DNA of 7,397 bases from CADEEV01 sp032127875 (lineage in GTDB: Bacteria > Acidobacteriota > Vicinamibacteria > Fen-336): the NCBI GenBank assembly GCA_032127875.1, contig JAQBHI010000027.1, positions 1 through 7,397 on the forward strand, read 5' to 3'. Below are positions 6,525 through 7,397 of this stretch, in pieces. The notes beneath the pieces are model-generated. The model was not told where the DNA came from. It made no database searches and was given only the letters and a program-made list of their open reading frames with translations. Numbering within the stretch: the stretch's first letter is position 1; each line of letters begins with the position of its first letter. A program made the translations under genes and the position numbers.

Positions 6525-7043
6525 TCAACGACGACGGGTCTTGCTCTTCCCCTTGGCTTTCGGCTTGCTCGCCTTGGCTTTGCTCGCTTTCGCCTTCGCT
6601 GCGGGCCGACGCGGCTTCGGGGCAAGCTTCTGCTTCGCCGCTTTCTTCGCGGGCGCTTCACCGCCGCCGCTCATGTCGTAGAAGAACTCTTCGCGCGTGA
6701 TGCTTCCGTCGCTGACCGTATACAGGGCGCCCTCCTCCATTCGAAACCGCTTCCCGGTCATCGGTCCCGCTTTCGGCGTCACCTCGAAGTTGTAGATCAC
6801 GGCAAAGCGATCGCCGTTCGGGAGCGGTCCCTTGACCTGCACGCTGTGGATCTTGTGATTCTGGAGCCACCACTCGTTCTTGCCACGGACGGCATCGCGG
6901 CCGGTCTGTACCGCGGGCATCGCGTCGTCACCCGCGGGCTCCACGCTGACCACATTGGAGCTCAGAAGCGTTTCCACAGCCTCGATGTTCTTGCCCGCCC
7001 GGCACAGCGCCACGAGTTGATCCGCGATTTCCTTCGTCGTCAT
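6525..7043 (-). CDS. NTF2/SnoaL-like protein with Lys/Ala-rich basic tail
   Basis: The 172-residue protein has two parts. Residues 1-125 look like a cone-shaped NTF2/SnoaL-like fold: an N-terminal helix (MTTKEIADQLVALCRAGK), the LLSSNVVSVEP segment, GRDAVRGKNEWWLQNHKIHSV (48-68), GDRFAVIYNFEVTPKAG (77-93) and EEGALYTVSDGSITREEFFYDM (103-124). Family members serve as small-ligand enzymes or binding proteins; no function can be read here. Residues 131-172 form a disordered tail of Ala, Pro, Ser and Lys, with 19 basic and no acidic residues of 42, resembling the C-terminal tail of histone H1-like bacterial proteins and likely to bind nucleic acid or another polyanion. ATG 7043 is chosen because GGAAGGAAAG lies just upstream. 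The open frame runs on to 7169 but that extension is Arg-rich and unlike the family. No promoter is evident. Confidence 0.84.
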   Translation of the reverse strand: MTTKEIADQLVALCRAGKNIEAVETLLSSNVVSVEPAGDDAMPAVQTGRDAVRGKNEWWLQNHKIHSVQVKGPLPNGDRFAVIYNFEVTPKAGPMTGKRFRMEEGALYTVSDGSITREEFFYDMSGGGEAPAKKAAKQKLAPKPRRPAAKAKASKAKASKPKAKGKSKTRRR

Positions 7044-7047
7044 GCTT

Positions 7048-7056
7048 TCCTTCCCC
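7048..7056 (-). promoter_or_regulatory. Ribosome binding site fixing the start at 7043
   Basis: On the minus strand GGGGAAGGA precedes AAGC and the ATG, a good purine-rich site 4 bases from the start. It supports the 172-residue form over the longer open frame. Confidence 0.7.
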
Positions 7057-7162
7057 TGGAAATTGTGAGAAGCCAGCCGACCCTCCTCGACATCGCCCTG
7101 CCTGCGTCGACGGAGACGGTACGCCGTTCGCAGGGCAAGCGTCAGATCGGCTTGGGTCGGGG

Positions 7163-7210
7163 GAGCCAAGGCCGATCGCCCGCTCGAGTCGAGGCGATCC
7201 CCGAAGGCTC
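7163..7210. repeat. Interrupted hairpin after the EAL gene
   Basis: GATCGCC (7174-7180) pairs with GGCGATC (7193-7199), and outer GAGCC (7163-7167) pairs with GGCTC (7206-7210) across a 6-by-6 internal loop. It begins within the EAL gene stop codon on the minus strand and is the natural 3'-end structure of that gene. No T-run follows. The rest of 7044-7208 shows nothing else I can support. Confidence 0.45.
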
Positions 7211-7397
7211 AGGCGCTCGCCTGGAGCCTCGACATCGCCGTGGGCTCGCGCAAGCTCAGGAACTTCTCGAACTCCGTCACCGGGATGGGGCGCGAGAACA
7301 GGTAGCCCTGCTGCACGTGACAGCCGAGCCGGAGCAGCATCGCGGACTGCTCATCGCTTTCGACACCCTCCCCCACGATGTCCAGGCCCAGGCTGGC
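7209..7397 (-). CDS. EAL-domain protein, C-terminal end (partial)
   Basis: The 62 residues to the stop at 7209-7211 are the end of an EAL domain, the cyclic di-GMP phosphodiesterase fold. IVGEGVES corresponds to the conserved AEGVET loop with its metal-associated Glu, and HVQQGYLFSRPIPVTEFEKFL corresponds to the final QGYxxxRP helix-strand segment with its conserved Gln. The rest of the gene lies beyond the right window edge, so the EAL motif itself, any GGDEF or PAS partner domains, and catalytic competence cannot be judged. The protein ends about 20 residues after the domain. It runs in the same direction as the NTF2-like gene, 165 bases upstream of it, and a hairpin sits at its 3' end. Confidence 0.9.
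   Translation of the reverse strand, partial: ASLGLDIVGEGVESDEQSAMLLRLGCHVQQGYLFSRPIPVTEFEKFLSLREPTAMSRLQASA

Overview
This GC-rich chromosomal window carries a conserved housekeeping block followed by a more variable segment. Gene content points to a delta-proteobacterial-type lineage (Myxococcota, Binatota or relatives). The evidence is a close MglB-MglA pair of the Myxococcus kind placed directly behind dnaX-ybaB-recR, both tRNAs encoding their CCA ends, and high GC throughout. The lineage is an inference from remembered family sequences; no search was run.

Left part (1-4087): a tRNA-Ser(GGA) lies on the minus strand. A membrane-anchored SGNH/GDSL hydrolase, transcribed away from it, starts within about 60 bases. 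Next come the small SRP (4.5S) RNA and the replication/recombination cluster dnaX, ybaB/ebfC and recR, all on the plus strand and tightly spaced. tRNA-Ser, SRP RNA, dnaX, ybaB and recR as neighbours is an old bacterial gene order; here the tRNA is inverted and the hydrolase is interposed.

Middle part (4088-5556): two GC-rich hairpins separate recR from a good sigma-70 promoter that drives mglB (Roadblock GAP) and mglA (Ras-like polarity GTPase), two genes 15 bases apart. A consensus promoter then drives tRNA-Asn(GTT).

Right part (5557-7397): this looks like an accessory insertion beside the tRNA-Asn. It has (i) what reads as a decayed C-terminal stub of a tyrosine integrase pointing at the tRNA, (ii) a two-gene unit, DUF6883 then DUF4926, joined by an ATGA overlap, and (iii) near-identical direct repeats of about 25 bases, 730 bases apart, bracketing stub and genes. 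The two-gene unit, possibly toxin-antitoxin-like, is the best candidate for a poorly described system here. On the minus strand follow an NTF2/SnoaL-like protein with a histone-H1-like Lys/Ala tail and the C-terminal end of an EAL-domain (cyclic di-GMP phosphodiesterase) protein cut by the window edge.

How the genes work together: the SRP RNA, DnaX, YbaB and RecR are core protein-targeting and replication/repair functions. MglA/MglB form a GTPase switch that sets cell polarity. The right-hand genes have no visible link to these.
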